From positions 1-53,287 of the forward strand of contig JANYJX010000030.1 of the NCBI GenBank assembly GCA_025358355.1: a stretch of 53,287 nucleotides of DNA, in the 5' to 3' direction. The notes beneath the pieces were generated by a model that did no database searches, was not told where the DNA came from, and worked only from the letters and a program-made list of their open reading frames with translations. The stretch comes from Actinomycetes bacterium (GTDB taxonomy: Bacteria > Actinomycetota > Thermoleophilia > Gaiellales > Gaiellaceae). This document shows positions 1 to 8,709 of the stretch, one piece after another. The translations under genes and the position numbers were made by a program. Every line of letters starts with the position of its first letter. Position 1 is the stretch's first letter.

Positions 1-1
1 C

Positions 2-1078
2 AAGACACGCACGCTGCAGGGGCTCGCCGAGCAGCTCTCGGCGGCAGGAGTCGCTGTGTTCCTCGCCGACGGGAAGGGCGACGTCTCGGAAATCGCCGAT
101 CCGGGCGACCCGGCGAGCCCGGCCGGGAAGCGCGCCACCGATCTCGGCATCCCGTTCACCCCCACCGCTTTCCCGGCCGAATACCTCTCGCTCCGCGGCA
201 TTGGCTCAGGCATCCCGGTGCGCACGACCGTCTCGGACTTCGGGCCACAGCTGCTCGGCAAGGTGCTCGAGTCGAACGAGACGCAGGAGCAGAGCCTGGG
301 GCTCGTGTTCCGCTACGCCGACCAGAAGGGTCTGCCGCTCCTGGATCTCTCGGATCTGCGCGCGGTTCTCACGTTCCTCACCTCCGACGAAGGCAAGGCC
401 GATGCTGACCGGGATCGGCGGCCTAGCTTCGACGGCGCGACGAAGGCGTTCATCGAGTCGATCACACAGACCGTTCGCCTGATCCGCTCGAAGGGCGTCG
501 GCGTGTTCTTCATCACGCAGGTGCCGAAGGACATCCACGACGACGTCCTCGGCCAGCTCGGCAACCGGGTTCAGCATGCGCTGCGCGCCTTCACGCCCGA
601 CGACGCGGCGGCTCTGCATGCGGCCGTCAAGACATATCCGAAGTCGGAGTTCTACGACCTGGAGCAGCTCCTCACTCAGCTCGGAACGGGCGAAGCAGCG
701 GTCACGATCCTCTCCGACAGCGGCGTTCCGACACCCGTCGTGCACACACGGCTGCGCCCGCCCTTCTCGCGCATGGGCGCCACAGATGACGTGGATAAGT
801 CGGCGAAGGCTTCGCCGTTGTTCTCGAAGTACGGGACGCGTGTCGACAACCAGAGCGCGCGCGAGATGCTGGCCGCGCGCATGGAACAGTCCGCTGCGCC
901 CGCTGCTGCGCCGCCCTCCCCCGCTCCGCAGCCTCAGGCGCACCACAAGGAAGCGGCTGGGGCCATCGCGGGCGGCGCAGCTGTCCTCTCGACGATGCTG
1001 AACTCGTCGGCCGGTCGTCAGGTCGAGCGCGAAGTGATCCGCGGAGTGTTCGGCATCCTCAAGAAGAGCTTCCGATAG
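2..1078 (+). CDS. YjgR/HerA-like ATPase (DUF853), 5'-partial, with internal deletion
   Basis: The reading frame is open from base 2, so the true start lies upstream. The first residues, KTRTLQGLAEQLS followed by VFLADGKGD, match the segment just after the Walker A loop in YjgR-family helicase-like ATPases. The segments TVSDFGPQLLGKVL, RLIRSKGVGVFF and GQLGNRVQHALRAFTPDD are also family hallmarks, as is an Ala/Pro-rich C-terminal tail. About 110 residues normally found between the LTSDEGKA and TKAFIES segments are absent here, including the Walker B stretch ending in DEAH. At 401-430 a second frame reads LTGIGGL, the expected continuation, so the deletion junction also has shifted frames. The protein is probably not an active ATPase, unless this is an assembly error. 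Confidence 0.8.
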   Translation, partial: KTRTLQGLAEQLSAAGVAVFLADGKGDVSEIADPGDPASPAGKRATDLGIPFTPTAFPAEYLSLRGIGSGIPVRTTVSDFGPQLLGKVLESNETQEQSLGLVFRYADQKGLPLLDLSDLRAVLTFLTSDEGKADADRDRRPSFDGATKAFIESITQTVRLIRSKGVGVFFITQVPKDIHDDVLGQLGNRVQHALRAFTPDDAAALHAAVKTYPKSEFYDLEQLLTQLGTGEAAVTILSDSGVPTPVVHTRLRPPFSRMGATDDVDKSAKASPLFSKYGTRVDNQSAREMLAARMEQSAAPAAAPPSPAPQPQAHHKEAAGAIAGGAAVLSTMLNSSAGRQVEREVIRGVFGILKKSFR

Positions 1079-1098
1079 CGCGAGTCGCCTTCGCGGCG

Positions 1099-1599
1099 TT
1101 GCTCGTTCTCGTCGCGGCCGGCTGCGGCGGAAGTCCAGCGACAACAACGTCGCAGCTGACGCGCGTGGAATCCGGAACCGTCGGCCGTGTCTCCGACGGC
1201 GACACGCTGCGGCTGACAGACGGGCGGAAGATCCGCATCGTGCAGATTGACGCGCCCGAGCTCGAGACGGATTGCTACGGGCAGCCAGCGCGACGGGCGC
1301 TGCATCGACTCGCGGCGCCGGGAACACATGTCACGCTCGAGCGCGATCCGGCCTTGGACGCGACCGACAGGTACGGGCGGCTCCTGCGCTATATCGCGGT
1401 GGACGGCAACGACATCGGGCTCGCACTGGTCGCCGAAGGCGCCGCGGAGCCGTACTTCTTCCGCAAGCAACGCGGTCGCCACGCCGACGAACTCCTGATC
1501 GCGGCGAACAGCGCGCGTGCCGCACGGCGCGGGCTATGGGGCGCGTGCCCCGGCGCGAGGCTCGAGCCAGGAATCGGCTCAGTCACAGGGCCTGCATGA
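1099..1599 (+). CDS. Secreted thermonuclease-like (SNase domain) lipoprotein
   Basis: A short hydrophobic segment ends in VAAGCGG, a good lipobox with Cys as the lipidation site. It is followed by a staphylococcal-nuclease fold: GRVSDGDTLRL, IRIVQIDAPELE, and DRYGRLLRYI. The family hydrolyses DNA or RNA outside the cell. The start is unsure: TTG at 1099 gives a signal peptide without a basic n-region. The frame stays open upstream (RVAFAALLVL) into the end of the preceding gene, but I see no good start codon there. Its stop overlaps the next ATG (ATGA), so it is probably co-transcribed with the HIT gene. Confidence 0.8.
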   Translation: MLVLVAAGCGGSPATTTSQLTRVESGTVGRVSDGDTLRLTDGRKIRIVQIDAPELETDCYGQPARRALHRLAAPGTHVTLERDPALDATDRYGRLLRYIAVDGNDIGLALVAEGAAEPYFFRKQRGRHADELLIAANSARAARRGLWGACPGARLEPGIGSVTGPA

Positions 1600-2081
1600 C
1601 CAAGCCGCTGTGGGCGCCATGGCGCCTCGACTACATCGAGCATGCGTCGGAGCAGGACGGCTGCGTCTTCTGCGCCGAGGCGGCCGGCGAGATCGCCGAC
1701 GCCGAGACGCTGGTCGTCGCGCGCGGCGAGCACGCGTGCGTCCTCCTGAACAAGTTCCCGTACGCGGCCGGCCACCTGATGGTCGCGCCCGCGCGTCACG
1801 TAGGAGACCTCGCCGAGCTGACCGACGCCGAAGCCGCGGAGATCCACGGTCTAACGGTTCGCGCGGTCGCCGCGCTGCGAGCGACCTACCGACCCGAGGC
1901 GTTCAACGTCGGCTGGAACCTGGGCGAGGTCGCGGGCGGTAGCATCGCCGCGCACCTGCATGAGCACATCGTGCCCCGCTGGGGCGGCGACACGAACTTC
2001 ATGCCGGTCCTCGCCGACATCAAGGTGATTCCCGAGCATCTGCTGGAGACCCGTGACCGACTGCGGACGGCCTGGCTGTGA
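1596..2081 (+). CDS. HIT-family nucleotide hydrolase/phosphorylase
   Basis: This 161-residue protein has the histidine-triad signature HLHEHIVPRW near residue 112 and an N-terminal CVFC pair typical of the Ap4A phosphorylase/HIT branch (zinc site). The family acts on dinucleoside polyphosphates or AMP conjugates through a covalent nucleotidyl-His intermediate in the cytoplasm. The ATG start overlaps the stop of the nuclease gene and its own stop overlaps the GTG of the next gene. This indicates a tight three-gene unit with translational coupling. The exact substrate cannot be told from the sequence. Confidence 0.88.
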   Translation: MTKPLWAPWRLDYIEHASEQDGCVFCAEAAGEIADAETLVVARGEHACVLLNKFPYAAGHLMVAPARHVGDLAELTDAEAAEIHGLTVRAVAALRATYRPEAFNVGWNLGEVAGGSIAAHLHEHIVPRWGGDTNFMPVLADIKVIPEHLLETRDRLRTAWL

Positions 2082-2851
2082 TCCGCGAGCTCGCCGAGAA
2101 CGCGAACACGTATACGGTGCTCGCCCCGGGCGACGAGCGGATCATGGATCCGCGCTTCGTGATCGCGCTCACGTCGGGGAGCGGTCCGCACGCAACGGTC
2201 GTTCAGCGGCTGCGATTCGACGGCGACCACGTCGACGAGACTGTCGCTGAGATCCGGGCGCTGACAACCGAGCGCGGCAGGACCGTCTGCCGCTGGGAGG
2301 TGGGCGACTCGGCCACGCCGGTCGACATCGTGTACCGACTCGTGGCACTGGGCTGCGCGTACGACGAGTCCGAGCCTCTCGCCGTCGGCATGGTGCTCTC
2401 CGAGACCCCGGACGACGACGTGCCTGGGGTCACAGCGCGCCCAGTGGCGACACTCGCCGAGCTCGAAGAGGCCGTGCGCATCGCACACAAGGCCTTCGGG
2501 TCGTCAGACGCGCTCACAGAGGAGAGCGTGGCGCGCGCCGCAACGAGCTTCCAGCTCGAAAATCACGGTTGGCGCACATATCTGGCATTCATCGACGGCG
2601 AGCCGATCGGGCAGGCCATGGCGGCGTTCACCGAGCACGGCGTTCTGCTGTTCGGCGGCGCGACGCGCGAGGACGCTCGAGGCCGTGGCGCCTATCGCGC
2701 CCTTGTACGTGCACGCTGGGATGACGCGGTCGAGCGCGGGACACCCGTTCTCGTCACGCAGGCGGGCGCGATGTCGCGTCCGATCCTCACCCGACTAGGC
2801 TTTCGCGAGGTTTCGCAGATCCACTCCCTGATCGACCAGCTCGGCGCCTAG
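2078..2851 (+). CDS. GNAT-family N-acetyltransferase
   Basis: A 257-residue protein with a C-terminal GNAT fold. The acetyl-CoA loop is EDARGRGAYRALV near residue 205, followed by the terminal strand pattern GAMSRPILTRLGFREV. The N-terminal half (about 110 residues) has no motif I recognise and may be a degenerate second GNAT lobe. It starts at GTG overlapping the stop of the HIT gene, the last gene of this plus-strand unit. It ends convergently, overlapping the minus-strand gene by 4 bases. The substrate is unknown. Confidence 0.82.
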   Translation: MIRELAENANTYTVLAPGDERIMDPRFVIALTSGSGPHATVVQRLRFDGDHVDETVAEIRALTTERGRTVCRWEVGDSATPVDIVYRLVALGCAYDESEPLAVGMVLSETPDDDVPGVTARPVATLAELEEAVRIAHKAFGSSDALTEESVARAATSFQLENHGWRTYLAFIDGEPIGQAMAAFTEHGVLLFGGATREDARGRGAYRALVRARWDDAVERGTPVLVTQAGAMSRPILTRLGFREVSQIHSLIDQLGA

Positions 2852-3771
2852 CGAGCCGAGTCGAGACCGGCGAGCGCGTGCCATTCGGCCGCCCTCGTCG
2901 TGAGAAAGTCGTAGAGGCTCCAGCCACCGATCTTGCCGTCGTCGGTGACGAGTTGCGCGAACGACTGCACTTCATCGAGCGTTGCCCGATCTGCGATGCC
3001 GGCGATCATGTGGATCGGCAGATCGGGGTTCTGAGTCTGCGTCCGCAGGATCGCGACTGAGCGCGCGAGGTAGCCGTACACCGCATCCGGCCCTTTCGCG
3101 GTGCCGGTGAAGTACGTCATCGGCAGGAAGGCGTCGAAGAGGCCCGCAAGCTGCGCGTACGGGAAGCCGGGCCAGTACATCGACCGGATCTCCATGCCGC
3201 GCGGCGACGGGATGATCGCGCCCAGCCCCATGCCGGGCCCGGCGGCCGCGCGGAGCTTGCTCGAGAGCGCGAGCACGCGGGCATTTCTCACCGTCACGTT
3301 CTTGACATCGGGCGCCTCGATGTCGAGCGCGAAGCCCTGAAAGCCCGAGCCTTCCGGCGTGACGAAGTGGATCGCGGCGAGCGAGCGCCGCAGGTCGAGC
3401 GCTGGCTTGACGAGGCTCGGCAGGTACCAGGCGACGACCGCGATCTGGTCGTGGTGCAGCGCATCCACGAGTCGGCCGAGCGCCTTGACGCGAACGATGT
3501 CGACCGGCTGCCTGGAGTTCGACGTCTCGACGTACACGGTCTTGACGCCGTGGGAAGCAATCGCAGTTGCGGTCGCTTCCGGGTTGATGAAAGCCTTGGG
3601 GTCGTAGGCGTCGATCCAGGTGCCAAGGCCCTTGTAGACATCGGCCGAGGCCGCCGCTTGCTTCGGCCCGGCGAGCGAGCCGGCCGCGGCGGCAAGCGCA
3701 AGAGTCAGCGCAGCGGCAAGAAAGAGGGCCCGCAAGCCGGCGAATCTAGACGGCCCGTGTGAAGGTTCCAT
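2848..3771 (-). CDS. Secreted glycoside-hydrolase-like TIM-barrel protein
   Basis: A 307-residue protein with an N-terminal signal peptide: a basic start, then a hydrophobic run ending near residue 42 in AAASA. The mature part reads like a TIM barrel of the putative glycosidase (DUF4015-like) group: GLGTWIDAYDP, VKTVYVETSNS, VVAWYLPS, GFALDIEAPD, LPMTYF and IGGWSLYDF. The acidic residues in LDIEAPD are candidate catalytic groups. Substrate and activity are inferred only from the fold. No Shine-Dalgarno is obvious upstream, and tRNA-Gly lies divergently 31 bases away. Confidence 0.72.
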   Translation of the reverse strand: MEPSHGPSRFAGLRALFLAAALTLALAAAAGSLAGPKQAAASADVYKGLGTWIDAYDPKAFINPEATATAIASHGVKTVYVETSNSRQPVDIVRVKALGRLVDALHHDQIAVVAWYLPSLVKPALDLRRSLAAIHFVTPEGSGFQGFALDIEAPDVKNVTVRNARVLALSSKLRAAAGPGMGLGAIIPSPRGMEIRSMYWPGFPYAQLAGLFDAFLPMTYFTGTAKGPDAVYGYLARSVAILRTQTQNPDLPIHMIAGIADRATLDEVQSFAQLVTDDGKIGGWSLYDFLTTRAAEWHALAGLDSAR

Positions 3772-3802
3772 GATCGGCGGACGGCAGTAGAATCGGCGCC
3801 AC

Positions 3803-3875
3803 GCGGGCGTAGCTCAGTTGGTAGAGCGTTGGCTTCCCAAGCCGAAGGTCACGAGTTCGAGCCTCGTCGCCCGCT
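3803..3875 (+). tRNA. tRNA-Gly (anticodon CCC)
   Basis: The cloverleaf folds cleanly. The acceptor stem GCGGGCG pairs with CGCCCGC, the D-stem is GCTC/GAGC, and the anticodon loop is TTCCCAA, giving anticodon CCC for GGG codons. The T-arm ACGAG/CTCGT carries TTCGAGC. The discriminator base is T and CCA is not encoded. The anticodon stem has one T-G wobble pair. Confidence 0.95.
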
Positions 3876-4291
3876 TCAAGGAAACAACCCGGAACGCGCT
3901 TGAGAAGGCCGGTTTCGTGCTGTCAGGGTCGGGTCGCTTGTCGTCAGGAATCGTCACGAAACTCGCCCGAATCGGCCCGCGGAGTGGCCCGGGCGACGTC
4001 ATCCCTGTGTCGAGGGACTCCCCTTGCTCTCGATCCCGCTTCCTCACAAGTTTGTAACATCATTTCAGCCATAGCTATGCGCTTGAAATAAGGCGATATG
4101 GCATTGTTTGCCCTGTAACAAGGCGTAGATTGTGACACGTCAGGTAGACTGGCCTTGCCGATCCAGAGGATTGCTCGGCGGAGGGCTTCGAACGATCGCC
4201 TTGCCGACAGCGATGTCTGGCGCGACACCAGGCCCGGGGCAGTTTCGCCTCAGGCGGTCGCACTGGCGCAACCATGATGGAGGAAACAGCG
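3876..4291. other. Intergenic stretch, AT-richer core, possible promoter
   Basis: No convincing gene is present. From about 4045 to 4135 the sequence is clearly richer in A and T than its surroundings. A possible promoter is TTGTTT (4104-4109), 16 bases, then TAGATT (4126-4131), pointing toward the small gene at 4292. TGACACGTCA at 4133-4142 resembles, with one mismatch, the palindrome found upstream of the catabolic operons. All of this is weak evidence. Confidence 0.3.
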
Positions 4292-4486
4292 ATGGACCGA
4301 GACGACCAACACCTACTTGTCCTGATCGAGACGATGCAGCGCCAAGGACGGCCCGAGCACGAGATCGAGACGGCTGTTCTACAGGCGTCCGGCCGCGCAA
4401 AGCGTGAAACGGCGCCGACGACTCGGCACCTGTTGCGATTCGGCTTCCCGCGCCGCGCACGCAGGCTCGCCAGCTCGTCGCACTGA
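4292..4486 (+). CDS. Small hypothetical protein, 64 aa
   Basis: ATG at 4292 is preceded by a strong Shine-Dalgarno GGAGG (4279-4283) 8 bases upstream, which decides this start over ATGs at 4274 and 4277. The protein starts with an acidic, probably helical segment (MDRDDQHLLVLIETMQRQ) and ends in a basic Arg-rich tail. I recognise no family. Supporting evidence is the ribosome-binding site and a plausible promoter upstream; a non-functional ORF remains possible. Confidence 0.45.
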   Translation: MDRDDQHLLVLIETMQRQGRPEHEIETAVLQASGRAKRETAPTTRHLLRFGFPRRARRLASSSH

Positions 4487-4573
4487 CCGAGATCCTGCCG
4501 GCCTAAGGGTCAATCGGATCCGCCGCCGGGGATCGGGCTACGGCCCGGTTCCCGGTCGTGCGTCCTGCGGCGA

Positions 4574-5023
4574 CTAGCGGTACTCGGGTTCGCGACGTCG
4601 AACCCGCAGCCGGCGTCCAACAGCGCTCGCTGATTGCCGCGCACCGAGAAGCCCCTGGCGTCTTTCATCAGGCGAGCAATGTGGAGCAGGTTCCACGTTC
4701 TGAACGTCGTTTTCCGGTTCGTGAAGCCGCTCTCCGGGCCGCCTGAGCCCGCATCCAGATACGACGATCCCGGCCCGGCCTCGCCCATCCAGCCGGCATC
4801 GGCTTGCGGGGGGATCGAGTAGCCAGGGTGCTGCAGCGAGTAGAGGATGTTCATCGCGCAGTACTTCACGCCGTACAGCCGCTCGCTCGCCTGTGTGCAC
4901 ACGGATGACTTCTCGCCGAGCCAGATCGGCGAGCAGAGAGCGACGATGTCCGCCGCGCGCACGCTCTCGTATAGCGCGGGCCAGTCGTCGCGCGCCCAGC
5001 CGTTGCTCGGTCGGTCGGGTCAT
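4574..5023 (-). pseudogene. Decayed flavodoxin-family/NADPH-dependent FMN reductase gene
   Basis: A strong start context (GGAGG, 7 bases, ATG at 5023) is kept, but the following codons are out of frame. From about 4990 another frame reads WPALYESVRAADIVALCSPI, then WLGEKSSVCTQASERLYG, matching the middle of flavodoxin-family reductases. The roughly 70 N-terminal residues are missing. Between ERLYG and KYCAMNILYSLQ about 25-30 residues of the family (the GKVGGCLVTGNEDGA region) are absent. A one-base loss near 4585 shifts the end, because the expected terminal NPEYR-stop is found in the other frame at 4574-4590. Three independent lesions make this a pseudogene. Confidence 0.72.
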
Positions 5024-5098
5024 GATCGCTCCTCCGCGTCGGGTTCACTCGTCTACGCGCAGTCCCCGGCAGCGGCATTTCGTGCCACGCAGGATCGC

Positions 5099-5800
5099 TC
5101 AGTAGCGAAGGCCCTCGCCACGCAGCAGCGTCGCCACGGTTTGGCGCAGGATGGCAAGGTCGTATCGCAGAAGGGCAAGCCCACTCGAGTTCCTGCAACG
5201 CTCGACGTAATCAAGGTCAAGCGCTTCGAAACTTGCGTCCGTCCCTTTCGCGACCTGCGCCTGGCCCGTCCACCCCGCTCGCACGTGCAGCCGATACTCG
5301 ACGCCGCGCTCGACCTGCCGTGCGACGAGCGACGGTGGCCACGGGCGGGGGCCGACGAGGCTCATCTCGCCACGGAGGATGTTGACGAGTTGCGGCAGCT
5401 CGTCGAGGTACCACGGCTTGAGCACGCGCCGGCCGGCCCAGGTGAGATTCACGGGATCCGCTTCGAGAACACGCGCGTGGCCACCGGGCTCGTCCATCCG
5501 ACCGAGAGCTTCCTTCTGGAGCGTGCGCAGCTTGAGCAGATCGAACTCACGACCTTGCGAGACGCGCCGCTCGCGATAGAAGAAGCGACCGCGATCGCGC
5601 CTACAGACGATCATGTCAACGGCCATCGCGGCCGCAGCTACGGCCCCGATCGGCAGCGCAACGAGCAGGAGCGCGCTCGCAATCACGATGTCCTCGGCAC
5701 GCTTCGCACGCGAGACTCGGACATCAGCTGCGGAGATGTCGCCTCCCAGATTCAGCGGGCCGCTCGAAAGCGGCCTGCTGATCCGACCCAAGCCCCGCAA
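5099..5800 (-). CDS. Bacterial sugar transferase (exopolysaccharide priming type)
   Basis: A 233-residue membrane-anchored enzyme of the WcaJ/WbaP C-terminal type. It has one long hydrophobic segment around residues 36-62, then RFFYRERRVSQGREFDLLKLRT, and the signature WYLDELPQLVNILRGEMSLV followed by GPRPWPP. The family transfers a sugar-1-phosphate to undecaprenyl phosphate at the inner face of the membrane, starting a polysaccharide repeat unit. No glycosyltransferase cluster surrounds it. It begins with TTG one base after the aldolase stop, so it is probably the last gene of the EamA-glpX-aldolase unit. Confidence 0.88.
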   Translation of the reverse strand: MRGLGRISRPLSSGPLNLGGDISAADVRVSRAKRAEDIVIASALLLVALPIGAVAAAAMAVDMIVCRRDRGRFFYRERRVSQGREFDLLKLRTLQKEALGRMDEPGGHARVLEADPVNLTWAGRRVLKPWYLDELPQLVNILRGEMSLVGPRPWPPSLVARQVERGVEYRLHVRAGWTGQAQVAKGTDASFEALDLDYVERCRNSSGLALLRYDLAILRQTVATLLRGEGLRY

Positions 5801-5801
5801 G

Positions 5802-6827
5802 CTATGCCGTGACAGCCTGCTCCAGCTGCGCCGACCACTCGCCGGCCGCCGCGGCGGTGTTCATCCGCGCGCGATGCAGGAACGTGGCCTGTGCTGCTTC
5901 GACGTTCGCGCTGTCGCCACGCCACGCCTCGAGTGCCGACGCCTGCAGCGCACGCCCATACGAGAACGAGAGCGGCCACGGGTTCCCGTCGAGACGGTTG
6001 ATCGCGTCGAGGTTCTCGGTCGCGTGCACCTCCGACTGCCCGCCGGAGAGGAAGACAATCCCCGGGACGATCGCGGGCACGACGCGGTGGAAGCAGTCGA
6101 GGGTAAGCTCTGCGACCCGCGCCGCCGGCGCCTGATCGGCGCACTGCTTGCCGGAGATCACCATGTTCGGCTTCAGCAACGTGCCTTCGAGAGCGACGCG
6201 CTGCTCATCGAGAGCTTCGTACTGCGCCGTCAACATCCTGGTCGTGACCTCGTAGCAGACCTCGATCGAGTTGTCGGCGTCCATCAGCACCTCGGGCTCG
6301 ACGATCGGCACGAGACCTGCCTCCTGGCAGATCGCGGCGTAGCGGGCGAGCGCGTGGGCATTCGCGCGCAGGCAGCCGTCGGTCGGAATGCCGGAACCGA
6401 TCGTGATCACCGCGCGCCACTTCGCGAAGCGCGCGCCAAGCGTGAAGTACTCGGCACAGCGCTCGGGCAGGCCGTCGAGGCCGAACGTGACGACCTCACC
6501 CGGATGGCCGGCGAGCGGGTGCGCACCGATGTCGACCTTGATCCCGGGAACGACACCTTTGGACGCGAGCAACGCGGGGAATGGCGTGCCGTCGTCGGCG
6601 CTCTGGCGGATCGTCTCGTCGTACAGGATCACGCCGCCGACGAACTCTTCGAAGCCTGGCGTCGTGAACAACAGGTTCCGGTACGCGCGGCGCGACTCCT
6701 CGGTCGATTCCACCTGGATCGCGTCGAAACGCTTGCCGATCGTGCTCGTGCTCTCGTCGGCGGCGAGGATCCCCTTGTGGTCGTGCACAATCGACTCCGC
6801 GATCGCCTTCAGTTCATGCGCTCCCAT
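5802..6827 (-). CDS. Fructose-bisphosphate aldolase class I
   Basis: A 341-residue class I (Schiff-base) aldolase: [16 protein letters not shown] near the N-terminus, [10 protein letters not shown] carrying the Schiff-base lysine, and the phosphate-binding [13 protein letters not shown]. It cleaves fructose-1,6-bisphosphate to GAP and DHAP and works in both directions. The ATG has the ribosome-binding site AAGGAG and lies inside the end of glpX (14-base overlap). Coupling to a fructose-1,6-bisphosphatase suggests gluconeogenic use. Confidence 0.95.
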   Translation of the reverse strand: MGAHELKAIAESIVHDHKGILAADESTSTIGKRFDAIQVESTEESRRAYRNLLFTTPGFEEFVGGVILYDETIRQSADDGTPFPALLASKGVVPGIKVDIGAHPLAGHPGEVVTFGLDGLPERCAEYFTLGARFAKWRAVITIGSGIPTDGCLRANAHALARYAAICQEAGLVPIVEPEVLMDADNSIEVCYEVTTRMLTAQYEALDEQRVALEGTLLKPNMVISGKQCADQAPAARVAELTLDCFHRVVPAIVPGIVFLSGGQSEVHATENLDAINRLDGNPWPLSFSYGRALQASALEAWRGDSANVEAAQATFLHRARMNTAAAAGEWSAQLEQAVTA

Positions 6828-7809
6828 CAGCGCTCTCCTTTCGCAGTTTCATGATCTTCTCGGAAGGGTGGTAGGCGGCTATCCGTCGCACGGTTCCGGA
6901 GCGCGACCGCATCACGATCGACTCGGTCTCGACCCCGGCTGCGCTGGTGCGCACGCCATCCAGGAGCGCGCCGCGCGTCACGCCCGTGGCCGATACAAAG
7001 ACGTCGTCGCCCGAAACGAGATCGTCGTGGGTGAGCACGCGGTCGAGATCGAAGCCAGCGGCGAGCAAGCGTTGACGCTCGTCGTCGTTCCGCGGCCAGA
7101 GCTTGCCCTGCATCGCGCCGCCTAGGCACTTGATCGCCGCCGCCGAGATCACGCCTTCCGGTGTGCCACCGATGCCCATCACGAGATCGATTCCGGTCCA
7201 GGGCCGCGCTGCTGCAATGGACGGTGCGACATCGCCGTCGCGGATCAGGTTCACGCGCGCGCCCGCTTCGCGCAGCTCGGCGATGAGGTCGTCGTGGCGA
7301 TCGCGCTCGAGCACGACGACCGTCACCTCGTTCGGCTTCATGCTCTTCGCCTCGGCTACCCGGTGGACGTTCTCGGTGGGCGAAGCGTCGATGTCGATCG
7401 CGTCGGCGGCTTCGGCTCCGACGACGATCTTGTTCATGTAGAGCGCGGCGCCCGGGAAGAACATCGTGCCCCGTTCGGCGACGGCGATGACGGCGATCGC
7501 GTTCGGCATCCCTAGGGCGGCAAGCCGCGTGCCTTCCAGCGGATCGACCGCGACGTCGACCTCGGGCCCGTCCCCGTCGCCGACCTCTTCGCCGTTGAAC
7601 AACATTGGCGCCTCGTCCTTCTCGCCCTCGCCGATCACGACAACACCGCGCATCGAGACGGTGTTGATCATCACGCGCATCAGGTCGACGGCAGCCTGGT
7701 CTGCCGCGATCTTGTCGCCCCGGCCGATCCAGCGGGCCGCACCCATCGCTGCAGCCTCAGTAACGCGCACCAACTCCAACGCGAGGTTGCGATCGGGCGT
7801 GTCGCTCAC
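6814..7809 (-). CDS. glpX: Class II fructose-1,6-bisphosphatase GlpX
   Basis: A 331-residue GlpX-type phosphatase. Metal and substrate motifs are visible: [34 protein letters not shown] and [18 protein letters not shown]. It dephosphorylates fructose-1,6-bisphosphate, the committed step of gluconeogenesis, in the cytoplasm. It overlaps the EamA gene upstream by 4 bases and the aldolase downstream by 14. The length matches the family. Confidence 0.95.
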   Translation of the reverse strand: MSDTPDRNLALELVRVTEAAAMGAARWIGRGDKIAADQAAVDLMRVMINTVSMRGVVVIGEGEKDEAPMLFNGEEVGDGDGPEVDVAVDPLEGTRLAALGMPNAIAVIAVAERGTMFFPGAALYMNKIVVGAEAADAIDIDASPTENVHRVAEAKSMKPNEVTVVVLERDRHDDLIAELREAGARVNLIRDGDVAPSIAAARPWTGIDLVMGIGGTPEGVISAAAIKCLGGAMQGKLWPRNDDERQRLLAAGFDLDRVLTHDDLVSGDDVFVSATGVTRGALLDGVRTSAAGVETESIVMRSRSGTVRRIAAYHPSEKIMKLRKESADGSA

Positions 7810-8699
7810 TGCGCCGATCCTAGCCCGGGTATCTCCACCGCGGCGGCATCACCCGGCTCGTAGAGCACGACGAGCGTGCCGGCTGCGATGACCAGCACGC
7901 CGCCGAAGACGACAGCGGTCGTGAGTCGCTCTCCAAGCAGCGCCCACGCCAGGAACGATGCGGACACCGGCTCGAGGAAGGCGAGGATGCCGGCGGCCTG
8001 GGCGGTCACCTTGCCGAGCAGCGCGATGTACAGCAAACCGCTCAGTCCCGTGAAGACGATGCCGATGCAGAGAACGCCCGCGGTCGCGGCCGGGCTCGTC
8101 GGGAGCACGCGTGGCGCGAGCGCGAGGAACGGAGCGAGGCTGAGCGCGGCCACGAGCGTCGCCCAGAAATGGATCGTCGCCGGATGCGTCTCGAGCCGGA
8201 GCCGCTTCGTCACGATCACGAGCGCCGCGTAACTCGCCCCGGCGCCGAGGCCGAGGATGACCGCAAGCGGCGTCGCGTGGATCGTCTTGCCGCCGGCGAG
8301 CGCGATGAGGGCGATTCCCAGGGCGGCCGGCGCCAGAGCGATCAGCCCGATCCGGCTGCGTTGCTCGCGCAAGAAGATCGGCGCGGCGAGGGCGATGAAG
8401 ATCGGCGCCGTGTACACCGTCAGCACCGCAACGACGACCGACGAGATCTTGATCGTCTCGAAGTAGAGAAACCAGTGCGCGGCGAGGATCACGCCAAGCG
8501 CGACGACGGTGCCGCGGCCGCGTGGCAGCCGGAGAAGATCCGTGCGGCGGGCGATGACCAGACCGATGCCGACTGTGAGGAACGCGAGCGCCAGGCGATA
8601 GAAAACGAGAACGGATGCGTCGAGCCCGACTTTCGCGACGATCACCGAAATACATCCCCACGATCCCGCGAGCGTCGCGAGGCAGATCTTCCAGCGCAT
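7806..8699 (-). CDS. EamA/DMT-family transporter
   Basis: A 297-residue protein with about ten hydrophobic segments in two repeated five-helix EamA halves (residues about 1-138 and 146-290). Typical loops are [20 protein letters not shown] and [20 protein letters not shown]. The family exports metabolites or drugs by antiport; the substrate cannot be predicted. It is the first gene of the EamA-glpX-aldolase-sugar transferase series and begins 11 bases after argS ends. Confidence 0.88.
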   Translation of the reverse strand: MRWKICLATLAGSWGCISVIVAKVGLDASVLVFYRLALAFLTVGIGLVIARRTDLLRLPRGRGTVVALGVILAAHWFLYFETIKISSVVVAVLTVYTAPIFIALAAPIFLREQRSRIGLIALAPAALGIALIALAGGKTIHATPLAVILGLGAGASYAALVIVTKRLRLETHPATIHFWATLVAALSLAPFLALAPRVLPTSPAATAGVLCIGIVFTGLSGLLYIALLGKVTAQAAGILAFLEPVSASFLAWALLGERLTTAVVFGGVLVIAAGTLVVLYEPGDAAAVEIPGLGSAQ

Positions 8700-8709
8700 C
8701 GTGCGACCG

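Noticed and set aside
206-1327. Long minus-strand open frame opposite the YjgR-type gene
   Set aside because: Arg/Ala-rich translation without motifs; it is the antisense of two recognised genes in GC-rich DNA.
3818-4057. Open frame starting inside tRNA-Gly
   Set aside because: Overlaps the tRNA and has no recognisable protein features or ribosome-binding site.
4133-4142. TGACACGTCA as a fourth copy of the catabolic operator
   Set aside because: One mismatch breaks the palindrome and it lies about 150 bases from the nearest start, far from the catabolic genes.
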